Source of the DNA: Aureispira sp. CCB-QB1
GTDB lineage: Bacteria > Bacteroidota > Bacteroidia > Chitinophagales > Saprospiraceae
NCBI RefSeq assembly: GCF_000724545.1
Contig: NZ_JHBV01000023.1
Location: 1-64,000, forward strand
Length of the DNA stretch: 64,000 bases
Reading direction: 5' to 3'
Part shown: one piece after another, positions 62,708-64,000 of the stretch
How the letters are laid out: every line of letters begins with the position of its first letter
Numbering within the stretch: the first letter of the stretch is position 1
Translations under genes and position numbers: made by a program
Notes under the pieces: model-generated
What the model was told of the DNA's origin: nothing
Databases searched by the model: none
The model's input: the letters and a program-made list of their open reading frames with translations, nothing else

Positions 62708-63277
62708 TTAACAGCCTCTTACCAAAAGTTCTTCTTGGTCTTGTTGGCGAATCAAGCGTTGCAATTCTTTTCGAGCGTTTGCTAAATGCCATTTTGACGT
62801 CCCTACCGTTATATCTAGCATTTCAGCAACTTCTTTATGTTTGTAGCCATCAACAACATACAAACAAAAAACTGTTCGAGAAGCAGTGGGTAATTTTTGA
62901 ATGAGTTTAAATAAATCTTCAGCGTGGAGGTTATTAATACTATCATTGAGAACAGGCGCATCACGCTCTACTTCAAAATTCATTACTTGACGGTACTTGG
63001 TGTGCCTGCGAACATGATCAATAGAACAGTTGAAGACAATTTTGGCAATCCAACCAGCCAAGTTGTTGTTGTCTTGGTATTTGTCTAAAGCAGTAAAAAC
63101 CTTTAGAAATGCTGCATTTAGAATTTCAACGGCCTCTTCTTGCTGTTTGGTATACCTCATAGCTATACCGAGCATCTTACCAAAATATCTTTCATACAAG
63201 ACTTTTTGGGCTAGACGCTCGCCTTTGCGGCAGCCAGCAACTAATTCTTTATCAGTATTTTTTGCAGAATATCTCAT
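62708..63277 (-). CDS. ECF-family RNA polymerase sigma-70 factor
   Basis: 189 residues. Sigma-2 region (LYERYFGKMLGIAMRYTKQ, NAAFLKVFTALDKYQDN, WIAKIVFNCSIDHVRR) and sigma-4 region (LPTASRTVFCLYVVDGYKHKEVAEML, TSKWHLANARKELQRLI). Alternative sigma factor; the downstream membrane protein is probably its regulator. Confidence 0.9.
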   Translation of the reverse strand: MRYSAKNTDKELVAGCRKGERLAQKVLYERYFGKMLGIAMRYTKQQEEAVEILNAAFLKVFTALDKYQDNNNLAGWIAKIVFNCSIDHVRRHTKYRQVMNFEVERDAPVLNDSINNLHAEDLFKLIQKLPTASRTVFCLYVVDGYKHKEVAEMLDITVGTSKWHLANARKELQRLIRQQDQEELLVRGC

Positions 63278-63948
63278 TCAACCAAGTTGTACATCGTCTA
63301 AATAGAAGCGCCAATTGTTTGAGCCTCTATAATCTAAAACTTAAAATGGCACTATTTCATTTAGATACTATTGTAAGTTTGTATTAATAATAACCTTTTT
63401 GCTATAAACTTATTCAATGCCACATTCCTTTTAGAAAAATAAGCCTATTTGCATTTGATGATTTAACGCTATAAAGCTTACTTTTGGTATGAATTGTGGT
63501 GATAAAAACTCAATTCTACCTAGAAAACGCAGTAAAAAATAAAAGCGTTGGTGATTTTTGTTTTTTTTGTTAAAAAAAAATAATTGACCAACCTTAAAGA
63601 ATGCCTAAAACGTATTATGTAATGTGGCTCTTTTTTTTTGATCGTAACAAAAATAGTTTGTTAAAAGTTTTAATTTATTGGTTAATAATGTGTTAGAGCT
63701 TGGTGGGGAGGAGGAGGTTTTAAGAAGTTGACCAATTGTATGAACTTTTTATAGATTATTGAATTAATAAAAAAAAGGACTTGAGTATTCTGTCATAACA
63801 ATCCAAAATGGATGTTATAGTATATCAAATGAATAAAGTTTTTTAGCAAGCTGTTGTTAGGGATTTGTCAGATTAGCCTAAAAAAGCAAACGATCGGTAC
63901 CAATTTTCGATAATTTTTTTCATCATTTACTTATCACAATTAATAAAA
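63278..63948. other. A/T-rich intergenic region
   Basis: About 670 bases between divergent genes. A lone -7-like TAAGTTTG lies near 63373 without a good -33 partner. No gene recognised. Confidence 0.4.
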
Positions 63949-64000
63949 ATGCAATACAAATTATTCTTCCTATTGATTATCTTATTGGGTGCACAAATTT
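63949..64000 (+). CDS. Start of a secreted protein (cut by the window end)
   Basis: Only 17 residues are visible: MQYKLFFLLIILLGAQI, the start of a signal peptide. The rest lies beyond the window, so its identity is unknown. Confidence 0.5.
   Translation, partial: MQYKLFFLLIILLGAQI

Overview
The window reads as a chromosome segment of a low-GC Bacteroidota. Evidence: type IX secretion sorting domains of both kinds (CHU_C type B and a Por-type type A tail), a PorP/SprF partner, promoters of the TTTG-N19/20-TAnnTTTG type, A/T-rich start regions without Shine-Dalgarno sequences, and Bacteroidota-type TsaE, HU, MbnP/MbnH and ECF sigma genes. The large unrecognised paralogous families suggest a gliding marine Saprospiria-like genus, but that placement is an inference.

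Layout. 1-8.6 kb: a giant HYR-repeat surface protein with its PorP/SprF partner. 8.7-21.2 kb: an unrecognised protein built as a tandem double (A-B-A'-B'), a secreted type A sorted protein, a CFI-box-like protein, two adjacent paralogous ~520-residue proteins, a small secreted protein and two SUKH-like proteins. 21.35-48.86 kb: a ~27.5 kb integrated element inside the 3' end of ssrA (tmRNA). 48.8-64 kb: ssrA itself and ordinary housekeeping genes: a saccharopine/alanine dehydrogenase-family enzyme, PBP4-type DD-peptidase, lysA, a cyclophilin lipoprotein, an mbnH/mbnP-like pair, a GGGP synthase-family enzyme, HU, two identical tRNA-Gln genes, tsaE, and an ECF sigma factor with a membrane-anchored beta-barrel partner.

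The element is the most interesting part. It has a 17-bp direct repeat at its ends (21347-21363 and 48843-48859), a tyrosine integrase next to ssrA, and the presumed original ssrA terminator stranded on the far side. Inside are a CI-like repressor next to four 23-bp iterons, a cluster of 15 CCAACA/TGTTGG hexamers near the left end, a primase-helicase, a Dam-type methylase, a Zot/FtsK-HerA-like ATPase and a 234-residue beta-rich protein with its own strong terminator (capsid candidate). There are also fifteen small membrane-anchored proteins in near succession, three of them carrying peptidoglycan-binding or hydrolase domains, and a 392-residue spike candidate. I see no terminase large subunit, portal, HK97-type capsid, tape measure, sheath, tube or baseplate. 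The best reading is a provirus of a tailless, probably membrane-containing dsDNA phage that I cannot assign to a known family. The phage has early genes (23.9-34.0 kb, replication and regulation), a first late block (34.2-39.5 kb, packaging and lysis) and a structural block (39.8-47.7 kb). A 714-bp partial duplication scars the lysis region.

Functions are assigned by reading motifs by eye; no database search was run.
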